Notes: generated by a model not told the origin, from the sequence alone. A stretch of 64,000 nt of DNA from Demequina sp. TMPB413 (GCF_020447105.2 NZ_CP096184.1:2294001-2358000); one strand, 5' to 3'. Shown: positions 1 to 9,570, numbered from the stretch's first letter. Numbers and translations: made by a program.

Positions 1-702
1 ATCTTGGTCGGGTCGAGCGTGGTGCAGGGTGCGGTGACAGCCGGCATCGCGATCGGCCTCGTCGCAGTGGCGTTCTTCGTGTCTCTCCGCTTCTCCACCC
101 ATGTGTCAAAGGCCGTGCACTCGCGCTCACGCGAACTGCTGTTGTTGTCGGTGTTGGGCCTGTCGTTCTTGGTTGCCGGGATTGCGGAGGCGGCACAGAT
201 TTCTGCAGCAGTGGGCGCGTTCCTCTTGGGTCTGACGCTCTCGGGTCAGGTCGCCGACGAGGTGCGGACCCTCCTTCCTCCCTTGCGCGACGTGTTCGGC
301 GGGATCTTCTTCGTGTTCTTTGGACTCACGATCGACCCGCGCGACCTCCTGCCTGTCCTCGTGCCCGCGCTCATCCTGGCCATCATCACTGCAGTCACCA
401 AGATTGCGACAGGCGCCTGGGCGGCGTCCCGTGCAGGCATTGGCCCCAAGGGACGCTGGCGTACCGGGTTGTCTCTTGTCGCGCGCGGAGAGTTCTCGAT
501 CGTCATCGCCGGTCTCGGCGTGGCCGCCGGTGTCGAGAGCACCCTCGGGCCACTCGCGGCTGCCTACGTGCTCATCCTGGCCGTGGTGGGCTCGGTGCTC
601 ATGCGGTGGGCAGACCGGATCCCGGTGCCCCGCGCCGTGACCAACCTCCCGACTCGGTCTACTCGCCTAGGAACCCGCGTCCGATCGACCAAGAAGGCCT
701 AG
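1..702 (+). CDS. Kef-type monovalent cation:proton antiporter, C-terminal part (cut by window start)
   Basis: The frame is open from base 1 and ends at 702, giving the last 233 or so residues of a CPA2-type membrane antiporter. Hydrophobic segments run through most of the fragment. The stretch with GAFLLGLTLSG, followed by a segment with FFVFFGLTIDP and later a GLSLVARGEFSIV motif, is the conserved core of Kef/CPA2 transporters. The end is a short basic tail (RSTKKA), with no TrkA-N domain visible. Exchange of K+ or Na+ for H+ is inferred from the family; the substrate cannot be told from this fragment. Confidence 0.85.
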   Translation: MLVGSSVVQGAVTAGIAIGLVAVAFFVSLRFSTHVSKAVHSRSRELLLLSVLGLSFLVAGIAEAAQISAAVGAFLLGLTLSGQVADEVRTLLPPLRDVFGGIFFVFFGLTIDPRDLLPVLVPALILAIITAVTKIATGAWAASRAGIGPKGRWRTGLSLVARGEFSIVIAGLGVAAGVESTLGPLAAAYVLILAVVGSVLMRWADRIPVPRAVTNLPTRSTRLGTRVRSTKKA

Positions 703-885
703 CCAGCACGCCGCGCCCGCGGGTAGGAAGTCCGACCTGCTGGCCACTTTTCGTATGTAAGAATTGTCCGTCGCCCGGTGTGGCCCGCGCTTGCGAGGCC
801 CCGGGATGATGCGCCGGTCACATCGCGCGGGTGGTGTGACACTCGCGCTTGCGGGCGCAACCATGGTGTTCTTCGGAGACTTCTG

Positions 886-2253
886 ATGTTTGCGCGCTAT
901 CGCGAGATCCTGGCGCTGCCGGGCGCGTCTGCCTTCTTCTGGTGGGGCCTCCTGGCACGCATCCAGATGGGCATGACCGGGCTGGCGACGTTCCTCTTGG
1001 TCCAGATCGAGTACGGCTCCTACGCGCTCGCCGGCTCGGTCCTCGCAGCCGTCGCCATCGGCAACGCCATCCTGGCGCCTCAAGTCAGCCGACTCATCGA
1101 CGAGTTCGGCCAGTCACGCGTGTTGCGCATCGGATTCGCTCTGTCAGTGACGGCTCGGTGCGGTCTGGTGATCGCTGCGTTGATGCACGCGCCGCTGTGG
1201 ATGTTGCTGAGCGTGGCTCCCCTGGTGTCGCTCAGCGGTAGCCAATCGACGCTCACCCGCGCCCGGTGGACCCACATCGTCCCCGACAAGCACAGCCTCA
1301 ATACGGCGTTCTCCCTCGAGAGCTCGCTCGAAGAAGTGCTCTTCATCGCGGGTCCGGCGCTCGCCACAGTGCTCGCTACGACGGTGGCGTCGTGGCTTCC
1401 CAGCGCCATCGCGGCTTTCACGCTCCTGGTCGGCGGGTACGTGTTCTTGTCGTTGCGATCGACGGAGCCTCCCGCGCGCAGGGCCGACGCTGGGACAGTG
1501 CCGCTCACGATGGCGCCGGTGATCGACGGCTCGCTTCCGCGAGTGGGACTCGTTCCTGAAGGTGCACGCGCGCGCAAGCGGCCCCGCCGCTACCGCAACC
1601 CGTTACGCGGACATCTGCTGGTGACGACTCCCGCGCTCATCATCACGACCGTCGTGTTCGCCACCCAAGGCGCGCTCTTCGCGTCCGTCGACGCGTCCAC
1701 CGTGGCGCTCGCCGAGGAACTCGGTCACAAGTCGTGGTCGGGCCCCGTTCTCGCGGTCTTCGCCCTCGGTTCGTTGGCCGGAGGCCTGTTGTATGGCTCG
1801 CGCATGTGGGCGGGTTCTCTCGCATCGAGGCTGCTGTGGGGAGTCACGGGGAGCGGCATTGGCGCGGCCACGTTCGCCTTCGCTCCCAACCTGCTGGTGC
1901 TCGGGGCTCTCATGTTCATGACAGGACTGGTCATCGCTCCGACCATGGCGGTGGGCGACGGAGTGGTGCACGCGCTGATCCCTCGGTCTCGCATGACGGA
2001 AGGCATGGCATGGACGCGTGTCGGTCTCGACCTCGGCGTCGCCGGCGGCGCGTGGCTGACGGGAGTGATGGTCGAGCGCGGCGGGGCGTCGCATGGCTTC
2101 GGCGTGACGAGCGCCGCCGGTCTTGCAGGGGTGCTCATCATGGCCGCGTCATGGCGGTATTTGCGCGCCAAGCGCGCGTACGACGAAACGGTGGTTCGGG
2201 AGCCGAGTCTTGAGTCCGACCGGCAACGAGTCACTGGAATGATGAGCGCATGA
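886..2253 (+). CDS. MFS transporter
   Basis: A 455-aa membrane protein with about 12 hydrophobic segments and a charged central loop (around residues 190-240, ending in a basic patch RKRPRRYRNP), as in major facilitator exporters. The start is placed at ATG 886 because GGAG lies at 875-878; the longer open frame upstream has no ribosome site and looks non-coding. The protein resembles drug or sugar efflux MFS members, but no substrate motif is seen. Its stop overlaps the next gene by 4 nt (ATGA), so the two are probably co-translated. Confidence 0.8.
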   Translation: MFARYREILALPGASAFFWWGLLARIQMGMTGLATFLLVQIEYGSYALAGSVLAAVAIGNAILAPQVSRLIDEFGQSRVLRIGFALSVTARCGLVIAALMHAPLWMLLSVAPLVSLSGSQSTLTRARWTHIVPDKHSLNTAFSLESSLEEVLFIAGPALATVLATTVASWLPSAIAAFTLLVGGYVFLSLRSTEPPARRADAGTVPLTMAPVIDGSLPRVGLVPEGARARKRPRRYRNPLRGHLLVTTPALIITTVVFATQGALFASVDASTVALAEELGHKSWSGPVLAVFALGSLAGGLLYGSRMWAGSLASRLLWGVTGSGIGAATFAFAPNLLVLGALMFMTGLVIAPTMAVGDGVVHALIPRSRMTEGMAWTRVGLDLGVAGGAWLTGVMVERGGASHGFGVTSAAGLAGVLIMAASWRYLRAKRAYDETVVREPSLESDRQRVTGMMSA

Positions 2254-2807
2254 CCCGCCCGTTCACGGTGCGGCCCGTCCGTCTCGACGACGCCGCAGCC
2301 ATCACTGCTATCTACAACGCCTACGTGCTTGACACGGTGATCACCTTCGAGATCGACCCCGTCGACAGCCAAGAGATGGCCAGGCGCATCGCCAAGCTCC
2401 TCGACGCAGGCCTGCCGTGGCTGGTCGCAGAGGATGCCGTGATTGCGACCGAAGGGGGCGCCGATTCTGCGGTCCTTGGCTACGCCTACGCGTCCCCTTT
2501 CCGCGATCGCGCTGCGTACGACCACACCCTTGAGACGACGGTGTATCTCCATCCCGATGCAAGGGGCCGCGGGCTAGGCACCGCCCTCTACGGCTCGCTG
2601 TTCGCTGCCGTCGAGGAACTCGAGCCCGACGTCAGCCACCATGCGCCCGTTCACGCACTCATCGGCGTGATCGCGCTGCCCAACAACGCCTCCGTTGCTC
2701 TTCACGAGCGCTTCGGCATGATGCAAGTTGGTCATCTCGGAGCAGTCGGCCGCAAGTTCGATCAATGGATCGATGTCGGCTATTGGCAACTCACCTACGA
2801 CGCCTGA
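2250..2807 (+). CDS. GNAT family N-acetyltransferase (phosphinothricin-acetyltransferase-like)
   Basis: A 185-aa single-domain acetyltransferase. The opening segment VRPVRLDDAAAITAIYNAYV and the acetyl-CoA motif around residues 101-112 (HPDARGRGLGTAL) are typical of the PAT/YncA group of GNAT enzymes, which acetylate small amines such as phosphinothricin or methionine derivatives. The ATG overlaps the stop of the MFS gene by 4 nt, suggesting a shared mRNA and possibly a shared detoxification role. The substrate is not deducible. Confidence 0.85.
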   Translation: MTRPFTVRPVRLDDAAAITAIYNAYVLDTVITFEIDPVDSQEMARRIAKLLDAGLPWLVAEDAVIATEGGADSAVLGYAYASPFRDRAAYDHTLETTVYLHPDARGRGLGTALYGSLFAAVEELEPDVSHHAPVHALIGVIALPNNASVALHERFGMMQVGHLGAVGRKFDQWIDVGYWQLTYDA

Positions 2808-2977
2808 CAGACCGCGGGGCCTCACCGCGCACCTGGCCGATGCCGACCCCGGGGCGGGGAGTGCGTCACCTTCCGTTGCGGATCCGTCACGGGCAGGCCA
2901 GGATTGGACTGCCAACGTCGTGCTGACGTGGCACCCTTAACCCCGTTTTGGGGACTTGCAGCGAAAGAGCAAAATAC

Positions 2978-3400
2978 ATGAATATCGCCTCACTGAGGCG
3001 GCATTCCGATGATGGATTCTCCTTGGTCGAGATGCTTACCGTCTTGATCATCATCGGCGTGCTCGCCGCCATTGCCATACCCCTTTACCTCGACCAACAG
3101 AAGCGCGCCCACGACTCCACCGCACAATCCGACCTCAATGCGATCACCAAGGGCATCCTTGGCGAGATTGAGGAGGATCAGGTGGGAGCGCCTCTGCTCA
3201 CTGTCTCCGGAACCTCCGTGCTCCTCGATGGCGAGAGCGTCGGCTCCCTGTCCCCCGGCGTCGTGCTCGGTTCGTTGCACTGGACCGACTACGAGGACTG
3301 GTGTGTTGATGTGACCCATCCCGGCGGAGACCACGCGAAGAACCCCGGCTACAAGTTCGAGTCCACCGAAGGCAAGGTGGAGGTGGGCCAGTGCTCGTGA
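2978..3400 (+). CDS. Type IV pilin-like / pseudopilin protein
   Basis: A 140-aa protein with a class III prepilin leader: a short basic N-terminus, cleavage site after Gly13, then FSLVEM with Glu at mature position 5 and about 20 hydrophobic residues. The rest is a small globular domain with two cysteines near the end (WCVDV and GQCS) that could form the D-region disulfide. Start taken at ATG 2978; a TTG further upstream would lengthen the leader without a ribosome site. No other pilus genes (ATPase, PilC, peptidase) lie nearby, so it may be an orphan minor pilin. Confidence 0.8.
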   Translation: MNIASLRRHSDDGFSLVEMLTVLIIIGVLAAIAIPLYLDQQKRAHDSTAQSDLNAITKGILGEIEEDQVGAPLLTVSGTSVLLDGESVGSLSPGVVLGSLHWTDYEDWCVDVTHPGGDHAKNPGYKFESTEGKVEVGQCS

Positions 3401-3569
3401 CAAGGTGCCATCGCGTGGTCGCCTCTACCTCCGTCCACGTCAAGCGGCGGCGCGCCTCGGGGTCGACGACCTGCCAGTAGACCGAGTCGGACTCCCTTTC
3501 GGTGTCCGGGTAAGTGTCGCCCGAGCGCAACGACGAATCAATGACCGGTTGCCCTCGATGCCACCGGGT

Positions 3570-4112
3570 CTACGAGTTCCGCAGAATGTCTTCTACCTCG
3601 TTGTAGTCACCCAGAGTCGTGTACGGGGTGATGATCAAGAATGAACCGTTCGCGTCGTGCTCGTCTGTCGCCTCGCTGTAGTGGAGCTCGGCATACCAGC
3701 GTCCTTCCAGGTCGGGGCGTGAGAACGCAAACTTGGTGACCTCCTCGTCCGACACGCGCTCGTCAAGCCTCGCCTCCCACCCCTCGGACTCGAGTGCGGC
3801 GATGATGCGATCGCCCATTGCCTTGGCGACACCGGGTTGGTCTGAGAACGCGAGGTACAGCCGAACATTCCAGTAGGCGGGATCTGACGGACGGTGTCCG
3901 GCGCGAGATGTGTCACCGTAGCGCACGCCCGAGGTTGACACCGCCTCTGCCGTGAACTCCTCCTGCGGGATGGCGTCGACCACCAACAGGGCGGTCTCTT
4001 CGGCCGTCGCTCGGTACTCCATTAACCGGCTCTGCTCCGACACGCATCCTCCTAGGGTCAGGGTCACTGCGACCACCAGCGCCGCCACCGCCACCGCGCG
4101 AGCGGACCTCAC
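3570..4112 (-). CDS. Lipoprotein, candidate partner or immunity protein of the adjacent hydrolase
   Basis: A 180-aa protein with a lipoprotein signal: basic start, hydrophobic core and lipobox LGGC around residue 22. The mature part is acidic, mixed alpha/beta, with no family I recognise. Its ATG overlaps the stop of the upstream DUF1023 hydrolase by 4 nt (4109-4112), so it is the last gene of a tight three-gene unit. A membrane-anchored lipoprotein following a secreted-lipase-like gene is the arrangement seen for immunity proteins of secreted lipase toxins; here that role is inference from position. Confidence 0.6.
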   Translation of the reverse strand: MRSARAVAVAALVVAVTLTLGGCVSEQSRLMEYRATAEETALLVVDAIPQEEFTAEAVSTSGVRYGDTSRAGHRPSDPAYWNVRLYLAFSDQPGVAKAMGDRIIAALESEGWEARLDERVSDEEVTKFAFSRPDLEGRWYAELHYSEATDEHDANGSFLIITPYTTLGDYNEVEDILRNS

Positions 4113-6058
4113 GGCGACACCGTCATGTATCTGGCGTCGATGTCATCACGGTCGTTGCCGTGAGTAGCCAGCACGCGATCGCCCGGCAAGACAACGTGAA
4201 CGTCATCGGGCCGATACAGCTCCACCTCTCCATTCACCACCACGCCAATGACATTGGTGAAGGCCGTGCTCCCAGGGTCCAGCAGCGCAGAGTGCCCGGC
4301 GAAGTGAGGTGGGTTTCCGCCCTTCCAATAGTCCTCCAGATCGGTGCTGGTTGGATCGGAGGCGTCCACCTGTCCCGTCTCGAGCCTGACAACCCCCGGT
4401 GTGACGAGCGGGCTCGGCCCATGCGGAGCGAAGAAGTCCTGTTCCGGGTGCTGGATGAGTCCCACCACCTTGTCGTTGCGCACCATCATCGAGAAGTGCG
4501 GCGCGTCGCCAGTGTGCGGGAAGTCCCGCAAGCCCGTCACACCGTCACCGAGCCCCGCCGGGGCCACGTAGACCACCTTGTCCGCGCGCAGTCCAGCCTG
4601 TTCGGCCAAACCGAGCGTCGCGGCGCCGTAACTGTGGCCGACCGCCGTGACGTCGGCTCCGACAGGCAGCTCGATCGCGTTGGTGAAGCGTGCGAGCCGC
4701 GGTGCGAGCGCATGCGAGTAGGAGGAGTCGATAGCCTCGGGGATGTCACCCGGCATTTCGCCGCCGCACCACTGAAATACGGCGGTCGGCTCGTTCTCAT
4801 CGCTCGCCGCCACGTAGATGTCCCCAGCCCGCGCGTCGGCAAATCCCATCACCGAACTGCCGGTGCCAGGCACCGACACCACCACGTGCTCCACCCAGTC
4901 CGGCATCCCGCCAGTGACTGGGTCCACCCACCCGTGGTAGGTCGCGATTGCCTCGTGGGCGGGATCAAAGACGACAATCTGGGTGCCGGCGACCTGGCGT
5001 GGCACGCCGCCGCTCATCTCGAAGGCCGGCGGCACCGCGATCAGGGAGCGATAGTAGTCCGCTCTGGCCTCCTCCTCCGCGATGCGTTGGCGACGGGCCT
5101 GGTAGTTGTAGGCATGTTCGCGGTCCGTTGGGATATCGGCGAGTTGCTGCCTGAGGTCGGCCACACGAGCGTCGATCGTGGCAATCTCGTCCTGGACCCC
5201 ATAGCGGTTCGCTTCGATCCTGTCGGCAAGAATCACGCCGTCGAGGTTGCCCACCATGCGAGGCGCGTGCTCGATGAGGGACCGAGTGGCGTCGGGGTCC
5301 AGGTTCGACCACCACACCTCGACCTGATCCGCCGGCGGTGGAAAGAGCCACAAAAGCTCGGCGAGATCGGGATGCTCCTCAAGCCACGCGAGGATCGCAT
5401 CAGCATCCTCGCTCGCCGCGAGCTGGCGCAAGAACGACATCATGACGGCGGCCTCAAAGTCGGCCTGCGCCACTGCGGAACGCGGGCCGGGGCTGGGGTG
5501 CCGGAAAGCCGACATCGCATGCAGCATGAGTGCGTCGGGATCACCGATGCGTTGAAGCGCGCCCACGCAGTCAGAGGTGGCGGTCTCGATGAGGTCGCCT
5601 ACGGACAGACACTCAGCCCACAATCGACCGTTTGCCTCGAACTGCCCTGGGCCCCACGCATCGTCCATATCCGAGACCGGCATACCCCACTGTTCTGCCA
5701 TCGACTGCCGCGCGGTGAACACCTGCCTGCGCAGGTCGGGCACCTCGCATTCGAGAGACTCGATGCGCGCCTTGGCCCACGCGAGGGAGTCCGCAAGATC
5801 ACCGAGCGCGAAGGCGGCTCGCTTGATGCCGTCCCGCGCCTCGGTGACCGCGCTGGTGGCCAGCGCCATCCGATCCATGAGCGGCGCCGTCTGGGCGGAA
5901 CTCAGCACGGCGGGAACCCCCGCCCACGTTCCCTCGAGCGAGTTAGCGGCGCCATCGAGTTCGGTTGCAGCCTGGCGAAGCTCGTCGGCCGCGCCCCGCA
6001 CGGCGTCCGGCTGAACAGGCAGGTCAGGGACGTCATGCACGGAGACGAGCGCCGTCAT
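4109..6058 (-). CDS. WXG-type helical domain fused to DUF1023 alpha/beta hydrolase
   Basis: A 649-aa protein in three parts. Residues 1-125 are helical with a WAG (W-x-G) turn at 45-47, like WXG100/LXG substrates of type VII secretion. Residues 130-340 are helical, with a coiled-coil-prone stretch at 285-335. Residues 350-640 are an alpha/beta hydrolase of the DUF1023 type, with nucleophile elbow GHSYGA (Ser476) and a late His (HFAGHS, about 585). There is no Sec signal peptide, which fits export by an ESX-type system. It overlaps its neighbours by 4 nt on both sides. Lipase or esterase activity is likely from the fold; the substrate and any toxin role are unproven. Confidence 0.75.
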   Translation of the reverse strand: MTALVSVHDVPDLPVQPDAVRGAADELRQAATELDGAANSLEGTWAGVPAVLSSAQTAPLMDRMALATSAVTEARDGIKRAAFALGDLADSLAWAKARIESLECEVPDLRRQVFTARQSMAEQWGMPVSDMDDAWGPGQFEANGRLWAECLSVGDLIETATSDCVGALQRIGDPDALMLHAMSAFRHPSPGPRSAVAQADFEAAVMMSFLRQLAASEDADAILAWLEEHPDLAELLWLFPPPADQVEVWWSNLDPDATRSLIEHAPRMVGNLDGVILADRIEANRYGVQDEIATIDARVADLRQQLADIPTDREHAYNYQARRQRIAEEEARADYYRSLIAVPPAFEMSGGVPRQVAGTQIVVFDPAHEAIATYHGWVDPVTGGMPDWVEHVVVSVPGTGSSVMGFADARAGDIYVAASDENEPTAVFQWCGGEMPGDIPEAIDSSYSHALAPRLARFTNAIELPVGADVTAVGHSYGAATLGLAEQAGLRADKVVYVAPAGLGDGVTGLRDFPHTGDAPHFSMMVRNDKVVGLIQHPEQDFFAPHGPSPLVTPGVVRLETGQVDASDPTSTDLEDYWKGGNPPHFAGHSALLDPGSTAFTNVIGVVVNGEVELYRPDDVHVVLPGDRVLATHGNDRDDIDARYMTVSP

Positions 6059-6408
6059 GATCTCTCCACACGCGCGTTCGAGGGCGTGAGGCCGTTGTGC
6101 GTTTCTAGGCCATCGGTCGCGAACACCCTCGCCGCGAGTTGCTCATCCTGTTCCAGCAGGGCAAGCACGCCCCTGCGTGCAGCCTCCACCGTGAGCCCCG
6201 CCGCAGTCATCGACTCTTGGGCGAGCATCGCCCGAGGACCGAGAACGCGCGCGCATTGACCGGACACGGCAGGTAGCGCCGCCACCGCCCGTGCGGCTGC
6301 GCGATGTGCGCGCTCCGCAGCTGCGGACGCCGCCGACCACTCCTGAACGTTGACCGTCGCCCGATGACTCAGCTCCAGGACCCCCTGGACGTCTATCCCC
6401 ACCCTCAT
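6055..6408 (-). CDS. Small helical protein, probable ESX/Lap-like partner of the WXG-hydrolase
   Basis: A 117-aa, alanine-rich, almost entirely helical protein without signal peptide or membrane segment. It is first in the minus-strand trio and overlaps the hydrolase start by 4 nt. Size, helicity and position match the small WXG100-like or Lap partner proteins that pair with larger T7SS substrates; a strict W-x-G is not present (EWSAAS near residue 24). No family could be assigned from sequence, so the role is inferred from context. Confidence 0.5.
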   Translation of the reverse strand: MRVGIDVQGVLELSHRATVNVQEWSAASAAAERAHRAAARAVAALPAVSGQCARVLGPRAMLAQESMTAAGLTVEAARRGVLALLEQDEQLAARVFATDGLETHNGLTPSNARVERS

Positions 6409-6527
6409 GAATGCAAACTACCCGAAATCGCCCTCCCCTCCGATGGGAAGGATTCCCCTGTGGATAACCCGAGACTCGCCACTGGCGGCAACATCGTCGG
6501 CGTCCTGTCACCCCACTGACATGACAA

Positions 6528-6561
6528 CGGCCCGGCTACTCCGCAAGGAGCAACCGGGCCG
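6528..6561 (-). terminator. Hairpin downstream of metE
   Basis: An 8-bp GC stem (CGGCCCGG at 6528-6535 paired with CCGGGCCG at 6554-6561) with an 18-nt loop sits just after the metE stop. It has no clear U-tract, so it is a moderate terminator candidate. Confidence 0.45.
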
Positions 6562-6573
6562 CCGTGACAAGCC

Positions 6574-8883
6574 TTAAGCGCGAATAGCCTTGGTGGCCGC
6601 GATCAGGTTCTCGAGGCTCGCGGTGGTTTCTGCGTAGCCGCGCGTCTTGAGGCCGCAGTCGGGGTTGACCCACAACTGCTGACCAGGGATCGAGTCCTTC
6701 GCGAGAGTCAGCAGCTCCGTGATCTCCTCCGTCGAGGGAACACGTGGGCTGTGAATGTCCCACACGCCGGGGCCAATGCCGCGCGCGTAGCCGTGGCTCT
6801 TGATCGCGGGCAGCACCTCCATGCGGGAGCGTGCCGCCTCGATCGACGTGACGTCGGCGTCAAGGCCATCGATCGCGTCGATGATCTCGCCAAACTCGGA
6901 GTAGCACAGGTGGGTGTGCACCTGCGTGTCGTCCTTCGCGCCGGCCGTGGCCAACTTGAAGGAGTTCACCGACCAGTCGAGGTACGCAGGCTTGTCGGCG
7001 TTCTTGAGGGGCAGGAGCTCGCGCAGGGCGGGCTCGTCCACCTGGATGATGCCGATGCCGGCCGCCTCGAGGTCGGCGATCTCCTCGCGGAGCGCGAGGG
7101 CGACCTGGTTGGCGGTCACACCGAGCGGCTGGTCGTCGCGCACAAAGGACCACGCGAGGATCGTCACCGGGCCGGTGAGCATGCCCTTGACAGGCTTGTC
7201 CGAGAGCGACTGCGCGTATTCGGCCCAGCGCACCGTCATCGGCGTGGGGCGTGCGACGTCTCCCCAGAGGATCGACGGGCGCGTGCAGCGCGAGCCGTAC
7301 GACTGCACCCAGCCGTTAACCGTGACATCGAAGCCGTCGAGCAACTCGGCGAAGTACTGGACCATGTCGTTGCGCTCGGCCTCGCCGTGGACCAGCACGT
7401 CCAGGCCAAGGTCTTCCTGCATCTTCACGACGGAGGCGATCTCGGCCTTCATCGCGGCCTCGTAGTCGGCGTCGCTCAGCTCGCCCTTAGCCCAGGCGGC
7501 GCGCGCCTTGCGGATCTCAGGGGTCTGCGGGAACGAGCCGATGGTGGTGGTCGCGAGCTCGGGCAGGTGGAAGCGGTTGGCCTGGGCCACAGCGCGCACC
7601 GAATAGTCGGCACGAGCGAAGTCCTGCTGCTTGACTGCGGCCAGGGCGTCACGCACGTCCGCGCGGTTGGTGCCGGGGTGAGCCTTACGCGAGGCGAGGG
7701 CTGCGCGGGCCGCGGCCAAGGCGTCGGCCGCTGCGTCCTCGCCCTCGGTGAGCGCGGTGGCGAGGGCGGCGATCTCCGCGACCTTCTCGTCGGCGAATGC
7801 GAGCCAGCTGATGAGCTCCTCGCCCAGGTGCTCCTCACCCGTGAGGGTGTGAGGCACGTGGAACAGCGAGGTGGAGGTGGATACGGACACCGTGGCCCCG
7901 AGCCCCTGCACGGCCTTGAGGGTCGCAAGCGCGGCGTCCAGGTCGGTGCGCCAGATGTTGTGGCCGTCGACCACACCGGCCGCGATGACCTTGCCGTCCA
8001 GCTGCACGCCCGTCGGCACGGTGCCGCGCACCAGGTCGATGCCGATCGCCTCGACCGGCGTCGCGGCCAGCACCGGGAGGGCGTCGTCGAGCGAGCCCAT
8101 GGGCGCCGCGACCAGGAGCTGGGGGCGCGCGGTCTGCTCGCCCAGCCACTGGTAGACACGGGACGCGTTGGCGAGCACCTCGGCGCGGTCGGCGTGGGTG
8201 TCGGCCACCAGGATGGGCTCGTCGATCTGGACCCACGCGGCGCCTGCGGCCTTAAATGCGGCCAACAGCTCGATGTACACGGGAAGCAGGTCATCCAGGC
8301 GGCTGACCGGGTCGAAGTCGCCGGTGGCGTCGTCGGAAGCCTTCGCCAAGTACAGGAACGTGAGCGGGCCGGTGATGACGGGGCGGGTCACGAAGCCCGC
8401 GTTCTTGCCCTCGACAAACTCGTCGACCCAGCGCGTGCTCGACAGCGCGAACACCGTCTCCGGGCCGATTTCCGGAACCAGGTAGTGGTAGTTGGAGTCG
8501 AACCACTTGGTCATCTCGAGCGGGGCCTTGTCACCCTCGCCGCGCGCGATGATCGAATACGCGGCCAGGTCGGCGGAGCCGTCGGCGCCGCGCAGGTCCG
8601 CGAAGCGCGTGGGGATGGCGCCGAACGTGACTGCCGCGTCGAGCATGTGGTCGTAGAACGAGAAGTTCGAGGGGATGGCACTCGTGTCGGCGCCCAGGCC
8701 CAGGCCGGCCAGACACTCGCGGGTGACGGCGCGCAGTGCGGCAGCCGTCGCCTCGAGGTCGGCCTCGGTGGAGGCGCCCTTCCAGAAGGACTCGAGCGCC
8801 TTCTTCAGCTCGCGATTCGCGCCGATGCGCGGGTAGCCGAGGATGGTTCCGGTGGGAAAGGGCGCGGGGGTGACGTCTAACAT
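6574..8883 (-). CDS. metE: Cobalamin-independent methionine synthase
   Basis: A 769-aa enzyme of full family length that moves the methyl group of 5-methyltetrahydrofolate polyglutamate to homocysteine. The N-terminal half starts with the conserved LGYPRIGANRELKKALESFW. The C-terminal half carries the zinc/homocysteine site: HLCYSEF followed by the late CGLKTRGY. The ATG at 8883 has GAGGAAA directly upstream. Transcription order on this strand is metF, osmC, metE, so the methyl donor and its user lie together. About 120 bp separate it from osmC, too short for a cobalamin riboswitch, and I saw none. Confidence 0.97.
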   Translation of the reverse strand: MLDVTPAPFPTGTILGYPRIGANRELKKALESFWKGASTEADLEATAAALRAVTRECLAGLGLGADTSAIPSNFSFYDHMLDAAVTFGAIPTRFADLRGADGSADLAAYSIIARGEGDKAPLEMTKWFDSNYHYLVPEIGPETVFALSSTRWVDEFVEGKNAGFVTRPVITGPLTFLYLAKASDDATGDFDPVSRLDDLLPVYIELLAAFKAAGAAWVQIDEPILVADTHADRAEVLANASRVYQWLGEQTARPQLLVAAPMGSLDDALPVLAATPVEAIGIDLVRGTVPTGVQLDGKVIAAGVVDGHNIWRTDLDAALATLKAVQGLGATVSVSTSTSLFHVPHTLTGEEHLGEELISWLAFADEKVAEIAALATALTEGEDAAADALAAARAALASRKAHPGTNRADVRDALAAVKQQDFARADYSVRAVAQANRFHLPELATTTIGSFPQTPEIRKARAAWAKGELSDADYEAAMKAEIASVVKMQEDLGLDVLVHGEAERNDMVQYFAELLDGFDVTVNGWVQSYGSRCTRPSILWGDVARPTPMTVRWAEYAQSLSDKPVKGMLTGPVTILAWSFVRDDQPLGVTANQVALALREEIADLEAAGIGIIQVDEPALRELLPLKNADKPAYLDWSVNSFKLATAGAKDDTQVHTHLCYSEFGEIIDAIDGLDADVTSIEAARSRMEVLPAIKSHGYARGIGPGVWDIHSPRVPSTEEITELLTLAKDSIPGQQLWVNPDCGLKTRGYAETTASLENLIAATKAIRA

Positions 8884-9002
8884 GTTTCCTCACATGAGTG
8901 CATGCGCGGCGGGCTCGCCATTGCGCTTGGTCGACGCTCATACACGCGCCGAGACAGCGCGGCACAGTCTAGCCCGAGAGGCCCGCACGGGCCAATGTGG
9001 GT

Positions 9003-9431
9003 CTAGTTCTTCTCGACCAGCGCGACCGACGTGGGCGCCTCGATGGTGCGCGACACGGTGCACTCCTTGTCGTGCGAGATCCTGAGCGCCGACGCCACGC
9101 GGGCGCGCGCCTTGTCGCCGTCGGTGCCCTCCGGGAACACCAAGTCGAACAGCACGCGCACGTTCTCGAGCACGTTGCCCTCGACATCGTCGTGGACGTA
9201 GTCGGCCTGAGAAGTGACCTCGAACTTGCTCGGCTCGGCTCGCCGCGTGGTCATCATGTCGACGTCAAGGCTCGAGCAGCCAGCTACCGAGGCGAGCAGC
9301 AACTCGACGGGGCTCAGTAGCCCCTGGCCGCGCCCGAATTGGAGCGAGGCGCCGGCTGCGTTCGTGACGGTGTAGACGCCCACTGAATCGCGGGTGAGCG
9401 TTACGGAGCGGGGGGTGATGTCGCGTGTCAT
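9003..9431 (-). CDS. OsmC/Ohr family peroxiredoxin-like protein, copy A
   Basis: A 142-aa OsmC-fold protein (thiol-dependent peroxide reductase family). The GLLSPVELLLASVAGCSSLDV helix carries one conserved cysteine of the family, and the second lies in HDKECTVSRT. Two ATGs are possible (9440 and 9431); 9431 is used because GGA lies a few bases before it. It lies between metF and metE. An almost identical copy is at 39119-39547. Its stop codon is the left edge of the long direct repeat. Confidence 0.85.
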   Translation of the reverse strand: MTRDITPRSVTLTRDSVGVYTVTNAAGASLQFGRGQGLLSPVELLLASVAGCSSLDVDMMTTRRAEPSKFEVTSQADYVHDDVEGNVLENVRVLFDLVFPEGTDGDKARARVASALRISHDKECTVSRTIEAPTSVALVEKN

Positions 9432-9570
9432 GGGATCCATGGTGGCACGTGGGCTGCCGCACCCGGCACCACCTGCGCCGAAGTTACAGCGTGAGCCGAA
9501 CTCGTTTGCGCACCGTGCGGGGCTCACGAGTAGTAGCGTCCCACGGCCGTGACTTTGGCACGATGGGGTG

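Noticed and set aside
4160-6259. Long plus-strand frame opposite the hydrolase gene
   Set aside because: It is an antisense shadow in GC-rich DNA; the minus strand has domains, signal sequences and overlapping starts.
6751-8880. 709-codon plus-strand frame opposite metE
   Set aside because: It mirrors metE codon structure, has biased composition and no recognisable motif.
8884-9002. Riboswitch upstream of metE
   Set aside because: The 119-bp space is too short for a cobalamin riboswitch, and I found no SAM-type conserved core.
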